DNA of 64,000 nucleotides, taken from NCBI RefSeq assembly GCF_003286085.1, contig NW_020825332.1, positions 1,979,001 through 2,043,000 of the forward strand, in the 5' to 3' direction. Each line of letters opens with the position of its first letter. The stretch's first letter is position 1. The translations under genes were made by a program, and so were the position numbers. The notes beneath the pieces are model-generated. The model saw only the letters and a program-made list of their open reading frames with translations, did no database searches and was not told the origin of the DNA. Source of the stretch: Drosophila persimilis. Lineage: Eukaryota > Arthropoda > Insecta > Diptera > Drosophilidae. Shown in pieces: positions 25,056 to 36,021 of this stretch.

Positions 25056-25070
25056 AACCGGTAACCGGTT
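25056..25070 (+). promoter_or_regulatory. Tandem Grainyhead-type sites
   Basis: AACCGGT (25056-25062) is followed directly by AACCGGTT (25063-25070). The second copy is a perfect Grainyhead palindrome. They lie about 95 bases upstream of the TATA box of the repeat-protein gene. Grainyhead drives epidermal, cuticle and barrier genes, so this suggests epithelial expression. Confidence 0.5.
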
Positions 25071-25162
25071 TCCGCTTCTGCTCGATCTCTGCTCATCTCA
25101 AAGTGAATGGACATCGGCCGGCCAGCCGAGAACTTTTCGCGGATCTCTGATCGGATTTTGTG

Positions 25163-25170
25163 TATAAATA
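25163..25170 (+). promoter_or_regulatory. TATA box
   Basis: TATAAATA sits 80 bases upstream of the ATG at 25250, with a probable transcription start near 25193-25202. Confidence 0.75.
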
Positions 25171-25249
25171 GTGTCGTTAGGTCTGGTTTGAAAACAGAAT
25201 CAACTTTGGATTAATCTAACATACATCGTCTTGGACATCTTCTGGGAAA

Positions 25250-26483
25250 ATGGTTAGTACACCATCCTCTCCTCTTCCCATCGACTCCTCCGATCGCAGG
25301 ACTTACCTCTTCATCCTTTTGCCTCTTGCAGAAATTCTTTGTCATTGCCTTTGCTGTGATCGCAGCTGCTTCGGCGGCCTCCATTGCCACGGATTACCTG
25401 CCCCCAGTGGACAACAACCTCGAAGCCGCCTCCGAGCAGGTCGAGCTGCCCGCCGCCGAGCAGGGTCTTCTCTCCGATGATGGATACCGCTACAAGACCG
25501 TCCGCCGCCTCAAGCTCCGCCACCGTCGTGACGTAAATGAGCTGCCCACCGCCGAGTACCTGCCCCCAGTTGAGGAAGCATCCGAGGCTGTTGCCGTCGA
25601 GACTCCTTTGGCCGATGATGGATACCGCTACAAGACTGTCCGCCGTGTGATCCGTCGCCGTCGTGACGTGAACGAGCTGCCCACCGCCGAGTACCTGCCC
25701 CCTGTGGAGGAGGCCTCTGAGGCTGTTGCCGTTGAGACTCCCCTGGCTGATGATGGCTACCGTTACAAGACTGTCCGCCGTGTGATCCGTCGCCGCCGTG
25801 ACGTGAACGAGCTGCCCACCGCCGAATACCTGCCCCCTGTGGAGGAGGCCTCTGAGGCTGTTGCCGTTGAGACTCCCCTGGCTGATGATGGCTACCGTTA
25901 CAAGACTGTCCGCCGTGTGATCCGTCGCCGCCGTGACGTGAACGAGCTCCCCACCGCCGAGTACCTGCCCCCAGTTGAGGAAGCCTCTGAGTCCGTGGCT
26001 GTCGAGACTCCCCTGGCCGATGATGGATACCGCTACAAGACTGTCCGCCGTGTGATCCGTCGCCGCCGTGACGTGAACGAGCTCCCCACCGCCGAGTACC
26101 TGCCCCCAGTTGAGGAAGCCTCTGAGTCCGTGGCTGTTGAGACTCCCCTGGCTGATGATGGCTACCGTTACAAGACCGTCCGCCGTGTGATCCGTCGTCG
26201 TCGTGACGTGAACGAGCTATCCGCCGAGTACCTGCCCCCTGTGGAGGAGGCCTCTGAGGCTGTTGCCGTCGAGACTCCTTTGGCCGATGATGGATACCGC
26301 TACAAGACTGTCCGTCGTGTGATCCGTCGCCGTCGTGATGTCAACGAGCTTTCCGCCGAGTACCTGCCCCCCGTGGAGGAGGCCGCTTCTGCCGTCATCG
26401 ATGTGCCTGCCGAGCAGACCATCCTGGCCAACGATGGATACCGCTACAAGACCGTCCGCCGCCTGAAGCTCCGTCGCCACTAA
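25250..26483 (+). CDS. Secreted tandem-repeat protein (YLPP / DGYRYKTVRR units)
   Basis: Two coding exons: the ATG alone at 25250-25252, a 79 bp intron with GTTAGT donor and TTGCAG acceptor, then 25332-26483. The product is 384 residues. It opens with a signal peptide (KFFVIAFAVIAAASA). Eight units follow, each with EYLPP or DYLPP, a Glu/Val-rich spacer, DGYRYKTVRR and a basic tail. Six central units end in RRRR or the like before DVNEL, and unit 1 ends RHRR; these are furin-type sites. An exon holding only ATG before the signal-peptide exon is common for Drosophila cuticle and secreted proteins. The promoter has TATAAATA and Grainyhead sites; AATAAA follows the stop. Drosophila has a group of YLPP-bearing secreted proteins of unclear role, and this belongs with them by motif. 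The function is unknown; a cuticle/matrix protein or a peptide precursor both fit. Confidence 0.85.
25530..26336 (+). repeat. 135-base coding tandem repeat array
   Basis: Units start at 25530, 25665, 25800, 25935, 26070 and 26205; the last is 132 bases. Each begins at the GAC of DVNEL. Units 2-4 encode identical residues, units 5-6 differ by Ala to Ser, and unit 7 lacks Pro-Thr. Near-identity at synonymous sites in several units points to recent duplication or gene conversion. A diverged final unit covers 26337-26480. Confidence 0.95.
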
Positions 26484-26626
26484 ACCGCCACCAGTCGAAC
26501 ACCCACCGCACAGCATTTGAGAATGTCAGGGATGGGATATCCTACCCCGAAGTCCTTCCGTTGAAATCTCATCGCATAATGAAATCTAACCATAAGTCGA
26601 GCGTATTAGTACAAAAACGAATTAAC

Positions 26627-26632
26627 AATAAA
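26627..26632 (+). terminator. AATAAA polyadenylation signal of the repeat-protein gene
   Basis: AATAAA about 145 bases after the TAA at 26481-26483, followed by a T-run. Confidence 0.75.
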
Positions 26633-26726
26633 ATTTTTTTTCAAAAACAATCTGCCTGCCCCTTTTAACTGACTCTTGGCCGTGCTCTGCGCCCTTTTCC
26701 CTGAATGGAAGAGAGAGAGAGTTCGT

Positions 26727-26771
26727 CTTATCTTATCTCTGTCGGATAAGGTGCAAAGATAAGTTGATAAG
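26727..26771. promoter_or_regulatory. Cluster of five GATA sites
   Basis: CTTATC at 26727 and 26732, and GATAAG at 26745, 26758 and 26766, within 45 bases. They lie about 195 bases upstream of the next ATG. Homotypic GATA clusters act in midgut, fat-body and blood enhancers of flies. The cluster could serve either the gene upstream or the one downstream. Confidence 0.5.
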
Positions 26772-26964
26772 ATACGAGCACCTGCCTGCCTGCCTGCCTG
26801 CCTGCGCTGACGCTCAATGCAATCACGCACACAGGTTTTTAGTTCCACTTTGGAGTTGCAGACGTGCGCGTTACAAACTTGGCTAACAGCTAAAAGCAGA
26901 GACTGCAAGGAAGTTTTTTTGAGTGAACGAAAACGAGCGACGGAAACGAAAACGAAAACAAAAA

Positions 26965-28904
26965 ATGAAGTTGGCTAAGAAGTGCTCCACCTACTTGGTG
27001 ATATGCCTGGGTAAAGTTCTGCTCTGAATATGGGGCTCAACTTTTGAGATGCTCCTCCTCCTCCTCCTCCTCCTATCTTGAAGAAGCCCGTGTGTGCAGT
27101 AACCGACCCCTGCATCATAACAGCGATATAGTAGTGGCATTACACTCAAGTGTATCCGCAGCAAGGGGGCAGTGGGAGTGGCCATGGCAGTGCAGTGTTG
27201 AAAAGGGAGAGGTAGAGGATGTAATGACCTAACTCCGACCATTGGAGACTTTAACGATGACTAACTGAGGACCAGGCACAGCCCCCGCCCCGGAGTGTGT
27301 CATAGCACACAGCACGGTTGGGCCAGTGGAGACTTTTGCCCAAGAAAACTCGACAAATATGTGTGCTCTTATCGGGGGTTGCCGATAAGCAGCCGAGATT
27401 ACTCATTGTTGCCCCATTCCCCACCAAACGAATGTATTTCATGGCACACAAATTCCCATCTTTGTGACATTCTCAAATATTCAAATTTTACAAATTGCTA
27501 CATTGCTGCAATGAACTCTGATTTGAATATTCGGCATTTAATCATTTGCAAAACATTTTCATTGAATGCATTAAATTTTGATTAGGCCCGAAAGTACAAT
27601 GTTCACCAACACTAATACTAATACTAATACTATGCCGGAAGTGGCAAAAGCCTCTGTAATTATTTCGCATATAAATTATGGAATCGAATATGTTGCTAAC
27701 AAAAAAAAAAAAAAGTATAAACCAGCAGCAAAAGCAACAATTAATTTTGGTTAGCGGCTGGCCAAAGAGATTTGGTTTACAGTTTCCAGTTTTTCCCCAC
27801 TTCCCAGTCGCTGTCCCTGGCCCTGGCCCTGGCCCAATCGAATCCCGCTGGAAATCAATACAGTGGACACACAGTACAGAACATTTTCCATATCAACTAA
27901 CAAACGAAATCCGTTTAAAATTTCATGCCAAAGCAAACATACAAAATATTAATTAAAAATACATTTTAATAATTTTACGTGAAATCGAGTCCGACATCCG
28001 CAATGGTACGAACAATGGGGGGATAAAATGCTCGTACAAATTCGTATGCCAAACGCATGTTCCCCCCCTTCTATTTGCCAATGGATGAGCTCAGATATTC
28101 GTGTATCATCAATGATTGGCGCGCGCGCCAGAAACAGATATTATTTCTTTTCGTTCTTTGCGGCTTTGTTGCTAAATATTTTCTCAATAATTAATTGTTA
28201 ATATCTTAACAAGTCTTCGGGCAGCAACAATAGATAGATCTATATGATGAATGGTGAACGGTGGTGCGGTGGTGCGGTGGTGGTGTTTTTTCAATGAGTT
28301 CCGTTCCGTGCGGTCCGTTGATGGATGCCTCAAAGCCACACAGCTGGTGGCTGACCACACACAGCGCGCGTTCTTCAAATAAATATGTATTCTGCGACTT
28401 AGACTTGAATTGTTAACATGGTCGAGTGGCTCTTGTACAAAGTTTTAAATATATTTTTTATGGATTTGCTTCTTTGCAGTTTTGCTGGCCTGCTGCTTGG
28501 AGGAGACGGAGGCCACGCGACGCGTTAACCGCGGTCGACGCACCCTCACCCGCAGATACTTCAGTGAGTCACCGTCACCTTTAGATGGATAACGGATGGC
28601 TGATTGCTAACCCTATTTCCTCTCTCTCTCTCTCTCTCTCTCCTTCCCTGCAGATGGCCTTGCCATACCCGGCTGGGCCATGATCATCTGCGTGGCCCTC
28701 GGCGAGCTGATTGTGGGCGGAGCTCTGTACTTCATCATGAAGAAGCTGATTCTGGACAAGGAACCCGACGAGACGGCCACCTCGTATACGCCGGCTGCCA
28801 CCACCTACACCCCGGCTGCCACCACCTACACCCCGGCCCAGACGCACGAGCCGGCCGCTGCCACGCCCAGCCCACCCCCAACGCATGCCACGACCATTGC
28901 CTGA
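26965..28904 (+). CDS. Small single-pass membrane protein with Thr/Pro-rich tail
   Basis: Exons 26965-27010, 28480-28563 and 28654-28904 sum to 381 bases, giving 126 residues and TGA. Donors GTAAAG and GTGAGT, acceptors TTGCAG and CTGCAG; phases 1 and 1. The first 24 residues are a hydrophobic signal-like segment (YLVICLVLLACC). A basic stretch (about 29-42; RRVNRGRRTLTRR) follows, then a membrane helix near 50-72 (WAMIICVALGELIVGGALYFIM), then Lys/Asp and three TYTPA-type repeats up to the C terminus, a likely O-glycosylation zone. I do not recognise the family. The layout suggests a small surface protein with the Thr/Pro tail on one side of the membrane. The upstream GATA cluster may control it; AATAAA lies 200 bases after the stop. 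Confidence 0.75.
27011..28479 (+). other. First intron of the small membrane-protein gene
   Basis: 1,469 bp with a TCC repeat (27053-27075), A-rich runs and a short TGGCCC repeat near 27812-27835. No exon seen. Confidence 0.65.
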
Positions 28905-29106
28905 AGAGCAGTGTCTCCAGCCACGGCCACAGCCGGAAGTAGTCCATAGTCCACCCATAGCTCTTAGTGATTCAACCCAATCCAATTCAATTCGATTCAA
29001 TTCAAGCCATAACCTAGCATTATTGTCATCAAATCTGCATAAAGCCAGAGCACACATTGTGCTGAGCCCTTTGATTACCTTCATTTTCGAATAAGCATTT
29101 GTTACA

Positions 29107-29112
29107 AATAAA
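29107..29112 (+). terminator. AATAAA polyadenylation signal of the small membrane-protein gene
   Basis: AATAAA 203 bases after the TGA at 28902-28904. Confidence 0.65.
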
Positions 29113-29428
29113 AGGCCAATCAAAACTAGTTCAGAACCACCCAAAACGTCTGTGAAACGATCATTTGGTGGGGTGATAGCATTTTATTGCACCGGCTACC
29201 CATCTCTGCACACGTTTCCGATCTAGTTTAACCGCTGTCTGGCACCACACGACGCGCTTGAAGCTTCTGCCTCGGTCCAAACTGGTTTTTCAGGTCGCTA
29301 TTTATGTGGCCTACAGCAGGGCTGAAATCTTGCACCTCACATGGGAGGCTGTGCCAATTCATTGCATACTTTTCAGCGGAATTCAGAGAGTGATGCCCAC
29401 TTGGCTTGTTTCCGGCTAGATAGATGCG

Positions 29429-29630
29429 TACACTCAGACGAAAAAGCCCTGAAATTTTAATATATATGTTTACTTCGATAGTGGAACCGTAGAAAGAAAG
29501 ATGATCCGGCAAGCGCATGACAATTTGGACATTCTTTGTCCATAGCACCAATCAGCAATTTTGGATGAGCGAAATATTCATATTCGAACGCTCGAATGCA
29601 GGCGTTATCGGCCGTTTTCTCTGTGAGTGT
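29429..29630. mobile_element. MITE-like element, copy 2
   Basis: Left end TACACTCAGACGAAAAAG at 29429; right end TTTTCTCTGTGAGTGT at 29615-29630. The interior, read on the minus strand, shares the segment beginning TTTCGCTCATCC with copies at 37127 and 49732. Confidence 0.5.
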
Positions 29631-30000
29631 CTCCGTTCCTATTGTCTTTGTTGATTTCGTTCATCGCGCGCTTCTTGCGCTCGCTAGTGCGACATGCTCA
29701 CATGCACATTTTCGTTATCTTGTGGGATTCGTTTGTCTGTTCCTTCTGCACTACTATTTCGCATGTTTCTTGCTTTATTTGTTCGACGACAAATTAACCA
29801 ATTGCTGTTCTAACTGATGACGTTATGCAAACCTATCCTTTGTGATAGGAAGGGGAAAAATAGTTATACAATATACAAAAACAATTTCATAAGACTCGGT
29901 AGAGTCGTTTGGGTGTTTTGAGGAGTTTGAAAGTGTTCGAGAATCGAGGTGTTTTTGGGAAAGGCAAGCAGTTCCCTTGGAGGTACGCCATGGACGCCTC

Positions 30001-30144
30001 TTAGAGGCTTCTTTCAGTGATGCCAACACCGGGACGCCCAGGGATCTTCTCCTTGCCTGTGAGAGAGCCGGGCAGTTGTTCCAGGGTTTCGTTTTCATCC
30101 ACCGAATTCATCGCATTTTCTACAACTGTATCTGTTGGTGATTC
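30001..30144 (-). pseudogene. Minus-strand coding-like fragment, unidentified
   Basis: Read on the minus strand, 30144-30001 is 47 open codons and TAA (ESPTDTVVENAMNSVDENET through GVGITERSL). It follows an AAACTAG that could be an acceptor. Its composition is protein-like, and an overlapping frame stays open longer (29823-30098), so the true frame is uncertain. No start codon, no partner exon and no recognisable family; probably debris of a duplicated gene. Confidence 0.25.
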
Positions 30145-30229
30145 CTAGTTTGACTGTGAGTATTCCCATTAACATTTGGCAGTCCTTCGTGGTAGATGGC
30201 TGTAAGTAAGTGACTGAGGTTTCCATTGC

Positions 30230-30345
30230 ATTAAATTAAATATAGTTTCTAAACATATCATATTTGGATTAAATATAGGGCCGTATAATGAGTACTTTTT
30301 AATACATTTATGTTTAAATCAAAGTGAATTCTACATACTAACTAT
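30230..30345. mobile_element. MITE-family remnant
   Basis: The segment near 30300-30335 (TACATTTATG, then TCAAAGTGAATTCTA) matches the interior of the 36923-37370 element (37238-37270) with few differences. Ends not found. Confidence 0.35.
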
Positions 30346-32838
30346 TTTTGTACTTATAAAACCCGAATATTTTATTCAAATCTACGAGACTTTAGAAGCT
30401 GGATCAGTTTGGACCATAATTATTATAGCCAGAATGAACAAACCCTTTTGCAGTGGCTGCATTCTCTCACTCTCTCTCCCACGCGCCTATGCATTGTCTC
30501 TATCTCTCTCTATTTCACTCTTGATCGTGCAGTGTGCGCCCCATGTAGGAGGGGAGCGAGATGTAACGCTTGGTGACGCTTTGAGAAACGAAAGAGAGAG
30601 AGACAGATGTAGCGTATATGTAGATGTAACAAATCAATTCTTCCCCTTTACGAGCAACGATATCAAAAAGAGAGAGAAGGAAAAGGAAAGAGGCAGTCTT
30701 CGGCTTCGATACAAATTCCAACGCTTATCGTAATCAAACATAATCAAGCGTATATATATAGTAAGCGTAAGTACCGGGTGAGTACCGTGTGCAAGGGACT
30801 GCCAGTGGCATAGCTACGTGGGGAAAGACGTTGCGGCGCATCGGTGCCCTGGACTCTGACCAGCAAACTTCCAGAGAATACATGGGAATCCAACATGTTT
30901 CTATGTTTGTTCGCTGGACTAGATGGTCCTGTATCTAGGATGTATCTAGCAGTATATAAGGATGATATATCTGCAAAAAAGCTTTGTTTTTATGATATAA
31001 CTAAAAGGCTTTATTTAGTAGTTCTCTAGAGTTTCAGTACAGATGATCGTAGTCAAGCAGAAAGTATAAGCGACAGGGCAAGTAGACCTCTATTGATAGG
31101 AATATATTATAAAGAATAGAACAGATAACCCTGACCAAACCCATCTACATTAGAGGAACAGCAACAGTTAGAGCAAGCAGGTTATCCTTGCCGCATTGGC
31201 TGTTCCTTTACCCCACGCTTGAGAGGCTTACGATTCGGTGGCTATGTCTGAAGAAGAAACGTGACAGTAGGACTACGTAACCACTACGTCCCTAAATTCG
31301 AAATTGTACATTTATCCACTCATCCTCCTTGCTGTGTTATCGTACCATGCAGCATCGCCCCAATTCAGAACACTTTCGATCTCAAGGTGTCCAACCAAAT
31401 TAGCAATGCATTCATCATAATATGGCCATGCCTCCTTCAGCCAATGAGAATGCAGCCGAAACATATCCCAATGATATCTCCAGAAAATGCACACCAGTCC
31501 TCTGCCCAGCGATTGATGGGTACGAAGTTTACTTTTATATTACGAACTTCCGCTTAACGAAGTTTTCTACACAAGGAATTTATTTCCAGGGCACTTTTGC
31601 GTATAACCAAACCCCCTTGAGTATCGCTGTATGGAAGTTCGACTGTAGCTGTAATTACATCGACTCATCACCGCATCGCGGAAATTGTTGTGTCATCGCT
31701 TTGAGGCAGCTCCCTGCAGCGTCCCCCCACTCGGAGGCCCCTTATGACCTCATGAGCTCATAGCACGATGGGGCATTCATAACTGCATCAATCAATGAGC
31801 ACGAAGCATTAACTCTGTTAGCTGTCGCTGACAAAAGCATATCTGCAGGAGTGCAGGAGCCCCCATCCCTTCGCTGCCCAGCGATTAATGCCCCATCTAC
31901 GGTCTCGCAACACCCAAAGCTATGTCTACCCGTCGAGCACTTGTAGGCATTTCTCCGCCAGCGATGAATCAAAACACATACATATTCCAAGTGAAAATGA
32001 AACAATCGAATCCTTTTGTGGAGCTCAAGTGAAGAGATGCACAGAAAGGAGCGACGGATGGCCAGGAGCCTGATTCAAGGAAAGAGTTTGCTTGGACCAG
32101 CACCCTACAAAGTTTCCTGGTTTTCCGTGTGCATGTCTCCTGGCTACCGAATAGTTTCTTCATCGGCTTTAAGTATCGGGTATGATATATGTATATCTCT
32201 AAGAACCGATACTAAATGTTTTCTGGAAGGTTCTATAAATGGGAGGCGCCATTCAATTTACCTGAAGATTCAGGAATTCTAGTGTTCTCGGTAACGACGA
32301 AGACTGCACTTGATTATCTATTGGCTTTCTCTTTGGGCGATCCGGCAATTGAGCCGTTTTCCCTGGCCGAAATTGCTTTGTATTTATATCTACGAGTAGT
32401 GCTATATCGCTGACTGATTCGCAGGCCCTTGAGAGTGGGGGCGTGGAGCGTGGGGCGTGGAGCACTCGAAGCGTGCTCTTCTCTTCGCTTTGGCGCTGAC
32501 AAATCGAAATTTATTATAAACGCAATTGAAAAATCCCCAACGCGGCAGGCACTTGAGCCAAAGTCCTGAGAGTCCTAAGCCCTGAGCCAGAGCCAGAGAC
32601 GGTACAAGTCCGGCGGCGGAGACGAGCGAAGGGGGCCTGGAAGCCAAGTAGCTGTAAATGCCAACAATTGCCGCAGGCAAAAGCTCCCAGCTCCAGCTCC
32701 AGCTCCAGCAAAGCGACACACAAGATGGGGCAGGCACGAAGCGGCAGCATAACCAAAGCGGATTCCAAAATTGACACAAAACAGACAAAAAGCAAATCGT
32801 TTAGGCATCGAGTTCGAGGATGAGGACAAGGATGTGTC

Positions 32839-32841
<3 letters not shown>

Positions 32842-32878
<37 letters not shown>
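32842..32878. repeat. CA microsatellite
   Basis: About 18 CA units followed by a short GT stretch, giving a weak hairpin. Confidence 0.9.
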
Positions 32879-32880
<2 letters not shown>

Positions 32881-35173
32881 CTGTGTGTGCATGCAGCGGG
32901 GCTGTCGAACGAATTTTGTGCAACGGAGCCCCACTCTGATCCCGGAATGCGATGGAAAGCCAGCCGGCTGAAGGATACTTTGGTTTGGCATAACAAAGCC
33001 ACACAAAAGAGTTGCTCCTGCAAGCAGTTGCAAGCAGTTCTAGGCAGCACCAGAAGCAGCTGGCTTGTTCCCGAAACCATTTTCGCCTTGAATGTCGACG
33101 GTTCTGTACAATTTTATGGGTCAACTCTTGGGTAACTCTTCTCTCTGTGTGTGGGGGATTAGGCTGCGGAATTTGCAGCACAAATAACTTGAGAGAGTGG
33201 GAGACTGTTGGGGGGGGGGGGGGGGGGGGGTGTTCAAGTTCAAGTTTATCAACATATCGTCAACGTTGTTGTCCCGTTGTTGTCCCGTTGTTCCGTTGTC
33301 CGACCAACAGTAGCTCATATTTATTTATGGCTCAGAGCATCCACTCGAGCAGCCATACGAGTGTGCCTGGACTCCGACTCCGGCTGGTCACAACTTGAAT
33401 GAATTTCCGAAAAGGAGCCAGGACTACATCGGGGGCTTGGTGGACTGGGGAACTGGGGGTCTTGCGGGTTGAGTGTGCATCTTCACAGGGCGGCTGACAG
33501 TTTGGCAGCCGATTCACAATGTTATCAAATTTTTGGTTCCCCCCCTCCCCACCGCTCACTGAATATATGTATCTGTATCTGTAGCTCCCTCTCTCTGCTC
33601 TTGCTGGGGATTTAGACATGTACACTTGTTGTAAACAACAACATTAACAAGGGTTTGCCAAACGATTGAGGCTTTAAGGGGTGGAGGGTGGAGGGGGGGA
33701 GGAGGAGAGGGGACACACTCATAAGCATTCATTGGAAATCCTTTTCGATTTATTTGCGTATTCAAACGGAAACATTTAAAGTGATTGCGGATGCAAATTT
33801 CCCTCCCCCACACCCCACACCCCACACTCACCCTCCCCCACCCCCACCACCAAGTAGGCAGCAGCCACACAGCCACAGTAAAATTGCTCTGATGTAGTAC
33901 CTTTCTTTCCTTTCCTTCCCTTCCCTTCCCTTTCTTTACTTTCCTTTCCTTCCCTGGTTTTCCTGTTTTTTTCTTTTTTTTTCTTGGGTGTTGTTGTGTG
34001 TGGATTTTCCAAGATCTGAGCGCGTGCCTGGCAACATTTGCGGTCTTTGCGCAAGCTTCACACATTTTCTTGTGTGTGCCGGGGCCCAATTTTCTTCATG
34101 CCTTTATTTTCCCTTTCTTTCTTTCTTTCTTTCTTTCGGCCATGAGAATTTCAATTTTCACACAGGTGCTCGAATAAATATCAATCATACGCCCCAATGG
34201 CCTCCCGCCCAGCGCTTTTTATAATTTTCAATGATATTTGCTTAAACAATTAGTTAAATGCTCTCCCATTCCCCAAGGGGTGGGGGGGGGGGGGGGTTCC
34301 ACTTACAGTTCGAGATCTATGGGTGGGCAATCCGTATCTCCAAGCCATCTCCAATTGAATTGAATAGCTCACCCCCTCCTCCACCCTCTCTGGGGGGGCT
34401 CTGGCGCTGATCCAAACATTTCAAAGCTTTGGGGGCTTTTGGCACGAATGTGCGACTATTCCGCTTTATTGGCTTCGCACTAAACCACTAAAAAAAAGCC
34501 TGTTAATGAGTCGAAATTGTTTGCTAAGAGCCGTCCCGCCCCAGCAACGCCGCAAGCCCACCCCCTCGGATCAATGACGGGGCGCGATGATCGCGCGGAT
34601 CGAGTCAGCTGCTCCACTTGTACTGTAGTTTATTTTATGGCCATTTGTTACTGCCCCACTGACAGCGCGTTAATTGCTCGCCAGCTGCCGTTTGAGCAGG
34701 CGCTGCCACACGCCTAATCCGTATCATTCGCAACCCGAATCGGCACCAAGTACGCCTACGAGTGGGGTGCATCTTCCCGATTCGCTTGTCGAGTGCCGGC
34801 CACTTGACCGGCTGCCTGAGATTGCGCGCTTATCAGGCTCTTGGGCATTCCTTCTAAATGGGTTAAACGATGGTTAAAGCCAGACCAACAGCAACAGCAA
34901 CAGCAACAGCAGCCGATAAATATCATTTAACTTGCAGCCACTTTCACTGGGGCGTTTATGCAAATCGTTCCGTTCGCCTAAGACTACGGAATACGGACTA
35001 CAAAATGCAGTCCGGTCTGGGGAATAAATTTGTAACGAATTACCAATCAATTGACCAAAGAAACAAACAAATAAACCGAATCCCAGACTGCAGACTGCAG
35101 ACTGCAGACTGTAGAGCCGGGCGGGGAGGGGCAGTGTGGAGACCACAAAGAGGTCTGAGGCTGCCTTTTGGGA

Positions 35174-35200
35174 GGGGGGGGGGGGGGGGGGGGGGGGGGG
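35174..35200. repeat. Poly-G run (27)
   Basis: Uninterrupted G-run in the region upstream of Rh50; length may be unreliable in sequencing. Confidence 0.85.
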
Positions 35201-36021
35201 AAGAGGCCGTATAGTTTGTAAAACGATTTGGAATTGAAATTGCAATGCAACGAAAATAAGAACAATTTAAATTAAATGGAACCCACAACGAATCGGCTCC
35301 ACGGGGGCGGCTCTGTGAATAATTCAGCACGAGTGGCATGAATACTCGTTGTAAGCAGCAGCAGAAGCAGCAAAAGCAGCACCACCAGCAGCAGCAAATT
35401 AAATCAAATAGTTATATCATGCGAATAAATCGCTGTGCTGTGGATATCGCACATACGCCCCGTTGACCGCACAAAGCAACCGCGATTCTGCTTCTGCTGC
35501 TGCTGCTGCTGCTGTCCGAAACGGGAACGAGACCCTCCAGAAGCTACTTACACGCCACGCTCATCGCTCTGGGCATCAGTACGCGCTCCGTGCTCAGCCG
35601 CAGCAGATCGTGAATGTGAACGTGGTCTCCGGGTGCAGCTTCTTCGCCTCCTGCCTCCTGCCTACTGCCTTCTGCGCCGCCTGCCTCGCGTGTGTGTCTG
35701 TGTGAGACAGATAGATAGATATAACTAAAAAGCGCACAAATATTTGCACACACCAGCGGAGAGGGAGGAGGAGTCGACACTCTGCCGCAGCATCGACTTC
35801 CTGTCTGGGCCACTTACGGCTTCTAAATCCCATCCCCAACACACTGCCCGGCCGTACACGTGCTGCAACGACTGCGGCGTGGATTTGAGAGCAAAAACTC
35901 CGACTCCAACTCCAACTCCGACACCGACTGCGATTCCGGCTCTGACTCCGCTCCGACTCGGCTCCGACTCCTGCCTCAGCCAGCGGCTTCTTCATTGGTT
36001 TTTTTTTTTTTTTGTTGCTAG

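Larger units (their letters stand above)
23209..25162. other. Dynein 3' region and upstream region of the repeat-protein gene
   Basis: Just after the dynein stop is a GGGGGAC and GGGAGT minisatellite (about 23211-23295), then AT-rich sequence with two AATAAA signals. From about 24250 the DNA is unassigned, with an A-rich block. The last 150 bp hold a GATCGG-type short repeat and Grainyhead-like sites. No further gene is supported. Confidence 0.6.
28905..36021. other. 7 kb between the small gene and Rh50: MITE copies, debris, simple repeats
   Basis: Beyond the 3' end of the small gene (to about 29130) I find no complete gene. It holds two MITE-family copies (29429-29630 and about 30230-30345), a minus-strand coding-like piece (30001-30144), a repeat-poor segment 30770-32400 of unknown origin, and G-runs at 33210-33230, 34282-34296 and 35174-35200. 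CA (32842-32878), CTG (35494-35514) and TC runs also occur. Some of 34600-36021 must hold the Rh50 promoter and 5' leader. Confidence 0.5.

Noticed and set aside
26217..26516. 99-residue minus-strand open frame
   Set aside because: Antisense of the tandem repeat coding sequence.
32514..33080. 188-residue minus-strand open frame near CA repeats
   Set aside because: Cys/Val and Leu/Glu runs come from simple repeats; no initiation or splice context.
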